Shown: piece by piece, positions 55,365 to 64,000 of the stretch
Position numbering within the stretch: the first letter of the stretch is position 1
Layout: each line of letters starts with the position of its first letter
NCBI GenBank assembly: GCA_030710605.1
Contig: CP092880.1
Coordinates: 2,274,862-2,338,861, forward strand
Reading direction: 5' to 3'
DNA length: 64,000 nt
DNA from: Cordylochernes scorpioides
Lineage: Eukaryota > Arthropoda > Arachnida > Pseudoscorpiones > Chernetidae
Notes under the pieces: generated by a model
The model's input: only the letters and a program-made list of their open reading frames with translations
The model's database searches: none
What the model was told of the DNA's origin: nothing
Program-made: the position numbers and the translations under genes

Positions 55365-55699
55365 ACAATATCTTTATTAGACATGTTTTCGATCAAATTA
55401 CCTTTCATCTTATAAAATAATAATATACACACAGCTTTATTAAGACCACCGGTCTTATACAGATTGACATCAGGGAGAAAAGAAGCATAGATAGAGCTCC
55501 TATACTCCAGGCAGCACAGCACCCAACAACAGCCTCCAGGTCCGAGTATATCCAGTGACCACACTGTACATATGTCATGGTTAGCTATCACTGAAAAAGC
55601 TAGTGTGGAATCAGCCGTGTTCTAATCTTCGCTTTCCTCATCCAAATAGACCACGGCATTCGGTGATTCTATCAGTCTCCTCCGAACGGTGACTGCGGC
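55365..55699 (-). pseudogene. 3' end of a transcript: short C-terminal frame plus 3' UTR
   Basis: On the - strand a frame of 25 residues, AAVTVRRRLIESPNAVVYLD then EESED, runs to TAG at 55622, after a possible acceptor TACAAG. A roughly 240-base 3' region follows with hairpin AAGACCGGTGGTCTT beside AATAAAG and an A-rich end near 55360. Partial copies at 57065-57172 and 57206-57412 share this 3' region. This is more likely a LINE or processed retroposon end than a host terminal exon, because it is multi-copy and resembles the LINE L tail at 36.3 kb. Confidence 0.5.
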
Positions 55700-56595
55700 C
55701 TTGTAGAATTATAAAATTATAATAATAAAATACTGGGGTCATCTCTATTACCTGGTCATTAGTCAAATGTAATATTCAATTATTTTATTTTCGGAAAATA
55801 ATCATAGAATCAAGATAGAGGTTTTATAAATCGAATTAACGTGTTTTATATTAATTTATGATGCAACACACATAATCGCGCCATCTGTTATGAAAATTCG
55901 AAACTATTATAGACGCGTATGATTCTTTTTAAAAAGTAAGTACAGTAGAAATTGTTTTATTTTAAAAATAATCATACGCGTCTATAATAGTTTCAAATAT
56001 ATTAATTTACAAAGTATTTTTTTGTAAGAATTTGTTTATTATTGGAACAAAAGACTAAGAAATATTGTACTTTAGAGCTTTGTGAGGGCGTCTCACGTTT
56101 TACTCAAATTAATTCTGTGAAATAAAAAAAAAAAACGTATTTGACCATTTTCAATTGGAACATGAACCGCCGTTCAATAAACCTCACTAAATTATTTACA
56201 TCAATTTAACGATAAAAGAAATTCAAATCTCAGCAATTGGGATTTTGATTAGAGACCCGACACAAATAGAGTTTTAATTTAAAAAAAGTAATTGCACGCG
56301 CACTTTTATTTTTTTAAATTAAGTAACTTTTCCCTAGAATTTTTTTTTTCCAATTTAAATTACGCCCATTTAAAATTTAATTGCCTTCATTAGTTGAATT
56401 TAAATTCAAACCTTTTCGTCGAATCTTCTTGGCTATGAGAATTTTGGGATTATTTCTCCATCATATTACTTCTGCACTACCACAGTTTATAGGACAAAGT
56501 CAAAATTAATATTCTGTTTAGAAAATAATACATATTTTGTTACAATATAATTAATTATTTGTTGACTACATTGAAGCGAAATTTTGTCGTAAATC
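55700..56595. other. AT-rich with one 35-bp inverted repeat; no gene
   Basis: GAAACTATTATAGACGCGTA at 55900 is inverted at 55970-55992, enclosing about 20 bases (ACAGTAGAAATTG). ATCGCGCCATCTGTTATG before it recurs in altered form at 8060. Nothing else is recognised. Confidence 0.5.
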
Positions 56596-56597
56596 CA

Positions 56598-56912
56598 GCA
56601 AAGCTTCTTCTTCTTTCTTATCTCCACACTGGGTGAAGTAGAATGTGTCTGCCTTTGTCATTAAGATTGGGAGCACTACTCAGTGGCAGGCCGACTTAGC
56701 TCCAATATAAATGGCCACCTCTGACATGAGGAACAAACACCATGTGCAGCCGCTCCTAACATGGAGTACAAACGCTGCTCATCCTGTATCCTTAGATAAG
56801 GAGCCTTTACAGGGTACTATCAGCCGGGCCAGCTGAGCCCAGGTTTTTTAGTGAGCTTGTTACTGCTCCCTTTCTTCATTTTTCATCGGGGCTTGGGACC
56901 GGCAAGGGCGGA
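56598..56912 (-). mobile_element. SINE-like retroposon, family A, copy
   Basis: It is flanked by AGCAAAGCT on both sides (9 bases). A full-length copy with moderate divergence (TTTCTTCATTTTTCATCGGG). Confidence 0.88.
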
Positions 56913-57064
56913 CGGAGCAAAGCTCAAACGTCCGAATACAGTGGAAAGGAAAATATTATTCAAAAGAGATGGAAACCTTTTATGGGACATTTTGATCTAC
57001 AAAAGAAAGGATCATCTCTCTCTCTCGTCAAAATAAATTCTAAAATAAAACTCCATCATACACA

Positions 57065-57412
57065 CAGCTTTATTAAGACCACCGTTATTATACAGGTTCA
57101 CCGCAGGAAGGAAGCATAGATGGAGCTCCTATACTCCAGGTAACTCATAGCCCAACAACAGCCTCCAGGTCCGACGCATGATTTCATTATATATACACAC
57201 ATACAGCTTTATTAAGACCACCGGTCTTATACAGATTCACCGCAGGAAGGAAGCATAGATGGAGCTCCTATACTCCAGACAACACAGCACCCAAAATCAC
57301 CCTGCAGGTTCGACACATTTCCAGTGGCCACACCGTTCATACGTAAAGGTTAGCATATTACTGAAAAGGCGAGTGTGTAATCAGTAGTCTTCGCTTTCCT
57401 CATCCAAATGGA
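57065..57412 (-). repeat. Two tandem copies of the 55.4 kb 3' end
   Basis: Both contain GCTTTATTAAGACCACC, then CATAGATGGAGCTCCTATAC on +. The second reaches the end of the coding part (VVHLDEESEDY in - frame) before it breaks off. They are separated by a short ATATACACACA run. Confidence 0.7.
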
Positions 57413-57639
57413 CCACAAAAAATCTCCATACATATAGAATGTAGTTTTCTTCACTCTTTCTCAATATGGATAGTTGGATCAAGCATTGCTTCCCTCCACA
57501 CATATATAACAAAAACAAATTCAATACACTCCGAAATTTTCATATTTCTAATCATAAAAAAAACAAACATTTTTCTATAATTTCTTTCTATCATTGTAGA
57601 AATAAAGTATAAACGTTATCCCCTTACTTATAATTTAAT
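57413..57639. other. No gene seen
   Basis: AT-rich sequence between repeats with no supported signal. Confidence 0.45.
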
Positions 57640-57641
57640 AC

Positions 57642-57920
57642 ACCCATACCTCGCTTTGCGTCGGGGTTACGTTCCAAAAAAAAAAAACACGACGCAAATT
57701 GAATCGACGCAAAGTGAAAATAAGTGAAGGCGCAATCAAAAACAAATGTGTTGCCATATTTTAGGAGAAAAAATTCAAAAAGAAAAATTAAAGACTCGAA
57801 TTCGAAACAACGCAACTTCAATAATCTAACGACGCACAGTGAAAATCAGTAAAAATTAACCCGCGACGCAACTTCGAAAAAAAAACGCAAAACGAAACTA
57901 CGCAAAGCGTGGTATTGGTG
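57642..57920. mobile_element. pogo/Tigger-like MITE (family T1)
   Basis: Ends CACCCATACCTCGCTTTGCG and inverse (GCAAAGCGTGGTATTGGTG) flanked by TA. Inside, GACGCAAA motifs repeat (AACACGACGCAAATTGAATC and GACGCAACTTCG). The CATACCTCG..TTTGCG style of end is typical of Tigger/pogo elements. Non-coding. Confidence 0.85.
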
Positions 57921-57921
57921 T

Positions 57922-59160
57922 AATTCCAAAAGGCAAACCCGGGTTTAAGTGCAAGAAACTTGACCATGGATTGCTTGTTGATATTAATAAAGAAATGAAG
58001 TATACTTCTTAGCTTTGTTTGTTCAAATTGAAAGAAAGATTGAAACTTGAAGCAGATTGTATGAAAAATCAAGAGAGGTAATGTAAGCATTTGTTCTTTA
58101 ACGATTTTCATGAAAACCCATGTAACGTTTTCAATGTTTTCATATCCAAGGAAAAATATCTTAAATTCTCATCTTTACTCTAAACTGTTTATCTGACCAA
58201 TCACTCTTGATCTACTCAGAACTGAATGCAAGGTATTCACTCAAAATAGTGAAAATTAAGAAATGTTGGATTTATTAAAGAATCCATCCTCTTAATTGAG
58301 ATGAGAACAAATCGAAAGGTAAAATCTGCCAAGAAACTAAATGGCGCCGAGTTCAGCCCACTTTTAAAATAATTTATGGATAGTTTTATGGCGCGTTAGG
58401 ATATTATCCTAACTTTTAGGCCATAAAAATAATTTCTTTAAAAAAACATTCTTTTCCATATTTAGGCAATCCAAAACATGCTTTGTATATTTGCTGAATT
58501 AGAGATTTTTCTTATACAATCTGTTTCCAATATTTCAACCGTTTTATTCCAAAATTTGAACAAACACAAACAAAACTAAGAAGAATACTTTTTTCTAAAA
58601 TGATACATAAATTATAAGCAATATTGTACTCATTCCATTTCTCACCCACTTTAATAAAGCGAAACTTAGCTGCATATCTCTAACGAACTCATGTGTCATC
58701 TACCGAAACGTCATACACAATTTATTCATTTGAATAGGATCTTATTACCTTGTGTATAAAAAGAATGAAAAAATCAAAAAAATTGAAAGTCTATTTTAAA
58801 ACATGTAAAAAATGCTATTTATTGACGCACTTGGTTCATAAATATCAGCAAGAGAAAAGAATCTAAAAAAGGAAGGAGCCTGATATAGAAAAAAGTCAAA
58901 AATTAATATATTTTAAAATAACTTTTCCCCAACTTTGAATATTTAGGCAAACAGAGGAAAGTTTCCATCGAGTCTGTTGACATTTGAGACAGGATCTGTC
59001 CGCCATCTTGGAGACTCAATTCTTGAAAGTTGAATTTAGAATTGACACACTTGATTAAAAGTTTTCACTCCATATCTGTTTATATTCATTTGTATATTCC
59101 ACAGAATTCAATTGGAATATATGAGGCGAGTAAATAATTAATATTCTAAGCATTATTTTT
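57922..59160. other. AT-rich intergenic; one family D fragment
   Basis: 58693-58756 is a single family D arm (CATCTACCGAAACGTCATAC ... CTTATTACCTTGTG). The remainder has no supported ORF, RNA or transposon end. Confidence 0.5.
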
Positions 59161-59515
59161 ATTTACAATACAATATAATGCGGCTTATATTGTAAAACGA
59201 CATTTGAAAATTATCCCGCATGTGTTTCTTTTGAACGAAAAATTGATATTTATTTCAAGGAGAAATAACGATTATTTCTAACCTTACAGATAAAGTATGA
59301 AAGTATGAATTGTGAAGAGTAATAATAAACGGAAAAATAAAGTTGCCAGGGATGGGAATCGAACCCACAGTGTTCCGCTTACCAGGCAGATGCCATGTCC
59401 ACTAAGCAACCCTGGACATATTTCCCGTTCGTAAATATTAAAGTAATTTATAATACAATATAATGAGGCTTATGATTGTAAAACGACATTTGAAAATTAT
59501 TATTATTTTAAAAAT
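59160..59515. repeat. Foldback family E copy carrying a tRNA-like centre
   Basis: The left arm CAATACAATATAATGCGGCT ... GAAGAGTAATAATAAACGGA leads to the tRNA-like sequence; the right side resumes with a direct, not inverted, partial arm (CAATATAATGAGGCTTATGA). Compare the complete palindromes at 37.54 and 63.58 kb. Confidence 0.75.
59344..59416 (-). tRNA. tRNA-like sequence, anticodon position reads GGT
   Basis: On the - strand: TCCAGGG acceptor strand, A-box-like GCTTAGTGGACATGG, anticodon arm TCTGC-CTGGTAA-GCGGA (5 pairs; GGT in the anticodon place), variable ACACT, T arm GTGGG-TTCGATT-CCCAT, and CCCTGGC. The length of 73 and both internal promoter boxes fit a tRNA. The first acceptor pair is mismatched, the D stem is weak, and GGT (Thr) is not the usual eukaryotic isoacceptor. 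It is probably a tRNA-like part of a mobile element rather than a working tRNA. Confidence 0.55.
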
Positions 59516-59709
59516 TTAAACTATATAGAAAGAAGTAACCACTCTAAGTTTTCATTCAAATTGAAACGAATCTATTTGCGGCTTTATATAGTAGTGTATT
59601 TTTTATAGGTAAATATATCTGTGTGTGTGTGCCACGATGAACAATTATTAAACTATTATATAATTAAGTTTTAAATACGCATATAGTAGAGAGTAAGTAG
59701 CAGAAAATA

Positions 59710-59903
59710 CACTCTTAGACAAAACTTAAGGAAGTTTGAATATTGTCTGTCTTTGATTTTTTAAAGAAACAGAGACAATTTTGTTCACACTTGGTTATCT
59801 CGTATGTCTTCAATAAAGGTCACTGTAATATCTTTCAGAGTTATTGTCTCAATCCCGATATACATTGTAAAGGTACAACTTTCTCAAGTTTTGTCCATGA
59901 GTG
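59710..59903. mobile_element. Tc1-like MITE
   Basis: Ends CACTCTTAGACAAAACTTAA and inverse (CAAGTTTTGTCCATGAGTG), TA on both sides; 194 bases. Internal CACTTGGTTATCTCGTATGT matches the 34.3 kb copy. Confidence 0.88.
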
Positions 59904-60148
59904 TATATATCAGTGAAGAGATAAACTGTTTAATTAAATTTGACTTTGCATTTTCATGTCTCTCAAATGAAAACACACTCTCAGCGACTGTAAGTTTTAT
60001 TTCCAGTCCAGAAGTGAGAACAAGGTTATTTCCAAACAAGATGGCATCCATATATAGTAGGTCATGCATATATTCATATATATATATTTACATAATCATG
60101 TATTAACACGCCATATATACACATAAAGAACGGATTCATACATTAACC

Positions 60149-60692
60149 TTTCTTTTATATATACAATACAAACTTCTACTGTCCTTACTGCGATGAAAAA
60201 AATATAAATATACATATCTTTTTGGTCTCAGTGTTACAGCCTACTCCACGCTGACGAGCGCTAACAGCGCGAAACGCGTTCGTGGAGGGCTTTTCTTGAT
60301 TTATTAAGAAATTGGGTTGGCCAATTATCAGGGAACAGGTTAAATCAATGTTTAGTTGATTTATATTCCACCAGATGGCGCTCTGTTATCTAAAAAGCAC
60401 ATGTGCTCCTGTTTAGAAAATGCCTTTTTTATTTTAATATATTTATATGTAATTCTACTGTCCGAAAAGTTTATGTCCATAGTTTACTTGAAAACCATTT
60501 CTGAGATTCCACCCTTCAGTGTAGCATATAAAATCAGAATGATCCAATACAGTATTAGAGCTCTGAGAAGCAGTCTGGTAGATTAAATTGGTGAAACTGT
60601 TGGAAGGGTTCACCACTGATAAGCCAAGTCCTCCCAATATATCTTTTCATCGCAGTAAGGACAGTAGAAGTTTGTATTGTATATAAAAGAAA
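60149..60692. mobile_element. Element with 50-bp terminal inverted repeats enclosing a hammerhead-bearing repeat
   Basis: CAAACTTCTACTGTCCTTAC, then TGCGATGAAAA, at 60170-60199 is inverted at 60643-60675, and pairing extends outward through ATATACAATA and TTTCTTTT. Inside lie the hammerhead repeat (60241-60440) and GAAGGGTTCACCACTGATAA. A related right part is at 31.07 kb. Confidence 0.65.
60244..60287 (+). ncRNA. Hammerhead ribozyme, type I, all core bases conserved
   Basis: Stem I is CTCCACG (60244-60250) with CGTGGAG (60281-60287), 7 pairs. Core CTGACGA at 60251-60257; stem II GCGCT-AAC-AGCGC (60258-60270), 5 pairs; GAAA at 60271-60274; a minimal stem III A-C...G-U with loop GC; cleavage triplet GTT, predicted cut after 60280. 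Tiny stem III is the form described for Penelope-like elements and retrozymes. Older copies in this window (3301, 31676, 41605) are broken in the core. Confidence 0.85.
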
Positions 60693-61317
60693 CATTTATG
60701 CTTAAATCCTTTTATTTTATAATAAAGTATATATATATTTCCTCTCTATATGTACATCATATACAAAATAGATATATATGTTCGGAATGTGAATTCATGT
60801 TAGAAGAAAGAATATAGAATATCCTATGTACAGTGAAGCTCATTTCTTGATAAATAAAGGATCACATGGGAGAGGTAAAATGGACAGAAAACCAACCTAA
60901 TCCTGATAATGTATGTTGGAGACAAACTGAAGTATTTTCCCTGGAGATAGAGGCAAGCGTGGTGTCATAGAGATATTCAAAAGTTGTTGCTGATTAAAAC
61001 ACAAACATACCAAAATTATATATATATGTCATAATATATGCTCTTCCAGGAATAATAAAGCAAACCTACAGTCAACCCAGAGAGAGACGGGCGGGTAAGG
61101 ACCTGTCACTTTAGACCTCAGTGACATTCCAAAGGGCGACTACTGGGGCCAGTTACTTGGAAAACCTCGGGACTTTTAAGACAGTAGGGGATTGTGTGCG
61201 ACACGAACGGACGCCCGGCTCTCTCTCTCTCTCTCTCTCTGGTTGTCTGGGATTTCTCTTCCAAACTTGTGGTGTCCTTATTTCTCTTTCCCCACCTTAT
61301 TATATTGCCATATATAT
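60693..61317. other. AT-rich; (CT)n run; no gene
   Basis: GGCTCTCTCTCTCTCTCTCT near 61218 is a microsatellite. GGGCGACTACTGGGGCCAGT lies in a GC-richer patch (61080-61200) that I cannot classify. Confidence 0.45.
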
Positions 61318-61830
61318 AGCTCATCTTTCCCATTAAAACTAGGCGCCATCTATTGACTGTCTGATCAAAATAAAAGACTCAGGTCGGTGACAAAGCCACA
61401 ACACCAGCTTTGGAAAACTGAGAAGCGTTCACCTAGACACCATTATCTCGTTCTAATGGCCCTTATCAGTCCAAGGCGGACTTTATTCCATGAGATCCAC
61501 ACGGAATCAAATCTTCACAATCTACCAAAGAGATGTTTAGTTGGAAAAGTGGCTATAGGCCAAATTTATGGCCAAAATATACATGGAAATTTTGCTGGGT
61601 AGAGATTGATCTATAGAATAAAGGTCACCTCTCCCGTCAAAATGGACGCCAAGACTAAACGCCATCTATTGACTGTCTCGGAACACTAGCGGACTCTGTT
61701 AGGTGACAAATCCACAACACTAGTTTTGGTAAACCGAGAAGCGTCCAACTGGAGATCATTGTTTCTGCTTAATGGCCCTTGTCAATCCAGGGTGGGCTTT
61801 GATTTCGTGAGGTCGACAAGGAATCAAATG
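61318..61830 (-). repeat. Hammerhead repeat family H, two tandem copies on -
   Basis: CGCCATCTATTGACTGTCT occurs at about 61345 and 61656, giving a repeat period of about 311. Each unit has, on the - strand, a hammerhead position (CTGATAAGGGCCATTAGAAC and TTGACAAGGGCCATTAAGCA) that has decayed in the core. The + strand copies follow head to head at 61831. Confidence 0.75.
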
Positions 61831-62340
61831 AAATCAAAGCCCGCATTGCAATAACGAAGGCCATTAGCTCGAAACCAGGGTCTTCAGCTGAACGCTTCTC
61901 AGTTTACCAAAGCTGGTGTTGTGGCTTTGTCACCGACCCGAAGCGGCTATTTCTTGGCGACAGTCAATAGATGGCGTCTAGTTTTGACGTCTATTTTGAC
62001 GGGAGAGGCGATCTTTGCTTTTATAGATCTATATTCTCCCGGAAAAATTTCCATCTATATTTTGGCATAGATTTGGCATAGCCTCTTCGCCAGCTAAACA
62101 CCTTTTTGACAGATTGTGAAGATTCCATTAGGTCCCGTGTGGATCTCATGGAATAAAGTATGTCCTAGGCTGACGAGAGCCATTAGCCCGAAACCATGGT
62201 CTCTAGGTGGACGCTTCTCAGTTTGCCAAAGCTGGTGTTGTGGCTTTTGTCACCAACTCGAGGTCGTCAGTTTGCGGCGACAGTCAATAGATGGCGTCTA
62301 ATTTTGACGTCTATTTTGACAGGAGAGGCAACCTTTTGCT
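61831..62340 (+). repeat. Hammerhead repeat family H, two tandem copies on +
   Basis: GTCAATAGATGGCGTCTA occurs at 61964 and 62283 (period about 319), followed each time by TTTTGACGTCTATTTTGAC. The first unit has a decayed hammerhead (TAACGAAGGCCATTAGCTCG), the second a nearly intact one (see next entry). Confidence 0.78.
62164..62207 (+). ncRNA. Hammerhead ribozyme, type I, family H
   Basis: Stem I CCTAGG (62164-62169) with TCTAGG (62202-62207), 6 pairs including one G-U; core CTGACGA (62170-62176); stem II GAGC-CATTA-GCCC with one A-C mismatch; GAAA (62190-62193); short stem III A-C/G-T with loop CATG; triplet GTC, predicted cut after 62201. All strictly conserved core bases are present. 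Confidence 0.8.
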
Positions 62341-62623
62341 TATATATTTATAATATTTTAAAGTATAATTTTAAATTTATATTCTATTTTATTCATTATT
62401 GAAATTATCAACACATACATTTAGATAAATTTTTAAAACGTTATTGTCTTCTTTTAAATTAATATGTTATTCTTTTAAAGTTAGGTCTTAAAAACACTAT
62501 GTAACTATTGAAAATAATTGTCCTTATTTATTATCATTCACAATAATGAAGACGTAACTAAATAAATTCTATAGTAACACTGTGACATATTTCGTAAATT
62601 TTACATAAGAGTTAAAAACAAAC
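62341..62623. other. AT-rich, no gene
   Basis: No supported feature. Confidence 0.45.
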
Positions 62624-62625
62624 TA

Positions 62626-62893
62626 CACCTATCCCCCGATTTACACGGTACTTGTTTTACACGTTTTCGCTTTTACACGATTTTCCAAATAAGTTTTTTT
62701 TTTGTTTTTATCGCACTATACTAAAATGCGATATTCTACTCTATACTACCTATGTTGAAAAGAATATTGGGAGGCTCTGATTCATGAGGGGGCAAACACC
62801 TATTCAGATTTGACAGTTTAATATACACCTATCCCTCGATTTACATGTTTTTCTCAGGAACGTATCTACCGTGTAAATCGGAGGATAGGTGTA
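62626..62893. mobile_element. pogo/Tigger-like MITE (family T2), copy 1
   Basis: CACCTATCCCCCGATTTACA at the left, GTGTAAATCGGAGGATAGGTG at the right, flanked by TA. Inside the right end a second short foldback starts (CACCTATCCCTCGATTTACA at 62826), so this copy has a duplicated terminus. Confidence 0.85.
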
Positions 62894-63128
62894 CTCTTTT
62901 TTTAACAAATAAATATTCTAAATTCTTTTGACCAAAGAACTGCATTTTAGTAAGAAACTTCATCCTAAAATTCATCATAAAGATAGAGGCTGCCTGGCCG
63001 GTATTCAGAGTTCTTAGAATTAAAGATACTTTGGTCAGTAAATCTTTTATTATCTCTAATTAAAATATATTTACTAGCTGAAGTATCTTTAATTTGAATT
63101 CCTAGTAATCAATTATTTTTAAAACAAA
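62894..63128. other. AT-rich spacer with a small inverted pair
   Basis: AATTAAAGATACTTTGGTCA at 63017 is partly inverted at 63078 (GAAGTATCTTTAATTTGAAT). Possibly another MITE; ends not clear. Confidence 0.4.
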
Positions 63129-63130
63129 TA

Positions 63131-63406
63131 CACCTATCCCCCGATTTACACGGTACTTGTTTTACACGTTTTCGCTTTTACACGGTTTTCCAAATAAGTT
63201 TTTTTTTTATCGCACTATACTAAATGCTACTGTGATTGAACACATGCGCTGTGTACACATCTCACGAGGAATCCCGAGCTTATGTGCTGATTTGCTGCAC
63301 ACGCAAACTGTGTCTGTATTTCTTTTTTTTTTTAAATAAATTTTTAATTTTCGATTTACACGTTTTTCTCAGGAACGTATCTACCGTGTAAATCGGGGGA
63401 TAGGTG
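63131..63406. mobile_element. pogo/Tigger-like MITE (family T2), copy 2
   Basis: CACCTATCCCCCGATTTACA ... GTAAATCGGGGGATAGGTG with TA on both sides, 276 bases; subterminal GTTTTACACGTTTTCGCTTT and GTTTTTCTCAGGAACGTATC. Ends identical to copy 1 but with an intact terminus. Confidence 0.88.
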
Positions 63407-63579
63407 TATTATAAAACGTCAAACTTCAAAAAATAAAAGAAAAATATGTGAAACTAGAGAGTTTGCTATGACAAGGATTTACAAAGTGTTTTAGATACGA
63501 GGATGTTGAAGAATCCAGAGTTGCTTAAAGAACAGACTCAGTTGGATTGAAATATCTTAGCAAAAGATCAACATCTCAA

Positions 63580-63915
63580 CAATTTATAATACAATATAAT
63601 GCTGCTTATGATTGTAAAACGGCATTTGAAAATTATCCCGCATGTGTTTCTTTTGAACGAAAAATCGAAATTTATTTTAAGGAGAACTAACGATTATTTC
63701 TAACCTTAGGGATGAAGTATGAAAGGATGAATTGTGAAGAGTAATGATAAACAGAATCCCTAGACACTTTATTTTTCCGTTTATCATTACTCTTTACAAT
63801 TCATCCTTTCATACTTCATTACTAAGGTTAGAAATAATCGTTATTTCTTCTTAAATTTCGATTTTTCGTTCAAAAGAAATACATGCGGGATAATTTTCAA
63901 ATGTCGTTTTACAAC
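63580..63915. repeat. Foldback family E, complete copy
   Basis: The left arm CAATATAATGCTGCTTATGA ... GATGAATTGTGAAGAGTAAT is inverted on the right over about 140 bases. The centre (ACAGAATCCCTAGACACTTT) is a further reduced version of the tRNA-like centre. Confidence 0.85.
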
Positions 63916-64000
63916 AAAAATATTGTTGAAATAGTAAAGAATCCAAAAGATAAATAGAGTACAAACATGATCCTAAGTGGGCGGACCAATATGGACGAGC

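Noticed and set aside
55622-55699. Terminal exon of a host gene on -
   Set aside because: Kept only as a low-confidence transcript end, because its 3' region is present in three copies nearby and resembles a LINE tail.
59344-59416. A functional tRNA-Thr(GGT) gene
   Set aside because: Acceptor mismatch, weak D stem, unusual isoacceptor for a eukaryote, and location inside a repeat family make a tRNA-like element part more likely.
62164-62340. Part of a coding exon (MVSRWTLLSLPKLV frame)
   Set aside because: The frame is within a repeat present on both strands with a hammerhead core; no splice sites or conserved protein.

Overview
This is a eukaryotic, AT-rich, transposon-dominated window, most likely from an arthropod. 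Several LINE tails encode a zinc-ribbon-like terminus (CPKCS...PEHILAC) of a kind I associate with chelicerate and other arthropod LINEs; that placement is an inference and is not secure. The only convincing host gene is a multi-exon coiled-coil protein on the + strand. Its exons are GC-rich islands at 9.58-9.82, 20.55-20.74, 25.01-25.08, 25.59-25.70, 28.27-28.44 and 29.49-29.55 kb, with a large terminal exon at 32.34-33.79 kb. Nearly all have clean AG/GT borders, and most phases match. I cannot name the protein.

Layout. 0-3.3 kb: tRNA-derived SINE head, Helitron end, broken LINE reverse transcriptase with an assembly gap. 3.36-6.48 kb: a very young, internally deleted Ty1/copia element (target duplication TTTAT, LTRs differing by one base of an A run) sitting inside a hammerhead-bearing repeat. 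6.5-9.5 kb: AT-rich, SINE copies. 9.6-20.5 kb: first recognised exon and a 10.7 kb intron holding a 55-bp minisatellite, a Helitron, a 5S rRNA-like gene and a coding-intact Ty3/gypsy element flanked by an exact 73-bp direct duplication. 21.9-24.9 kb: one TA-flanked MITE whose inside has become a 92-bp tandem array. 25.8-28.0 kb: head-to-head copies of a hammerhead-type repeat and of a Penelope-like GIY-YIG element. 32.3-33.8 kb: terminal exon. 34-43 kb: nested MITEs, SINEs, LINE tails, a hAT MITE with 8-bp duplication and a Helitron. 43.6-55.3 kb: an 11.7 kb array of a 73/74-bp monomer with a 2.4-2.7 kb higher-order period, again inside a MITE. 55.3-64 kb: LINE tails, three pogo/Tigger-like MITEs, a Tc1-like MITE, a tRNA-like sequence inside a foldback family, a structurally complete hammerhead ribozyme, and an inverted pair of dimers of a second hammerhead-bearing repeat.

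Three themes recur. (1) Small pogo/Tigger-type MITEs have become satellite arrays by internal amplification at least three times here. (2) Penelope-type and hammerhead-bearing repeats repeatedly lie as 5'-to-5' inverted pairs. (3) Elements are deeply nested: copia in a hammerhead repeat, gypsy in the tail of a palindromic repeat, SINE in a hammerhead repeat, MITE in MITE. The host gene appears to keep its reading frame across introns made almost entirely of such material.
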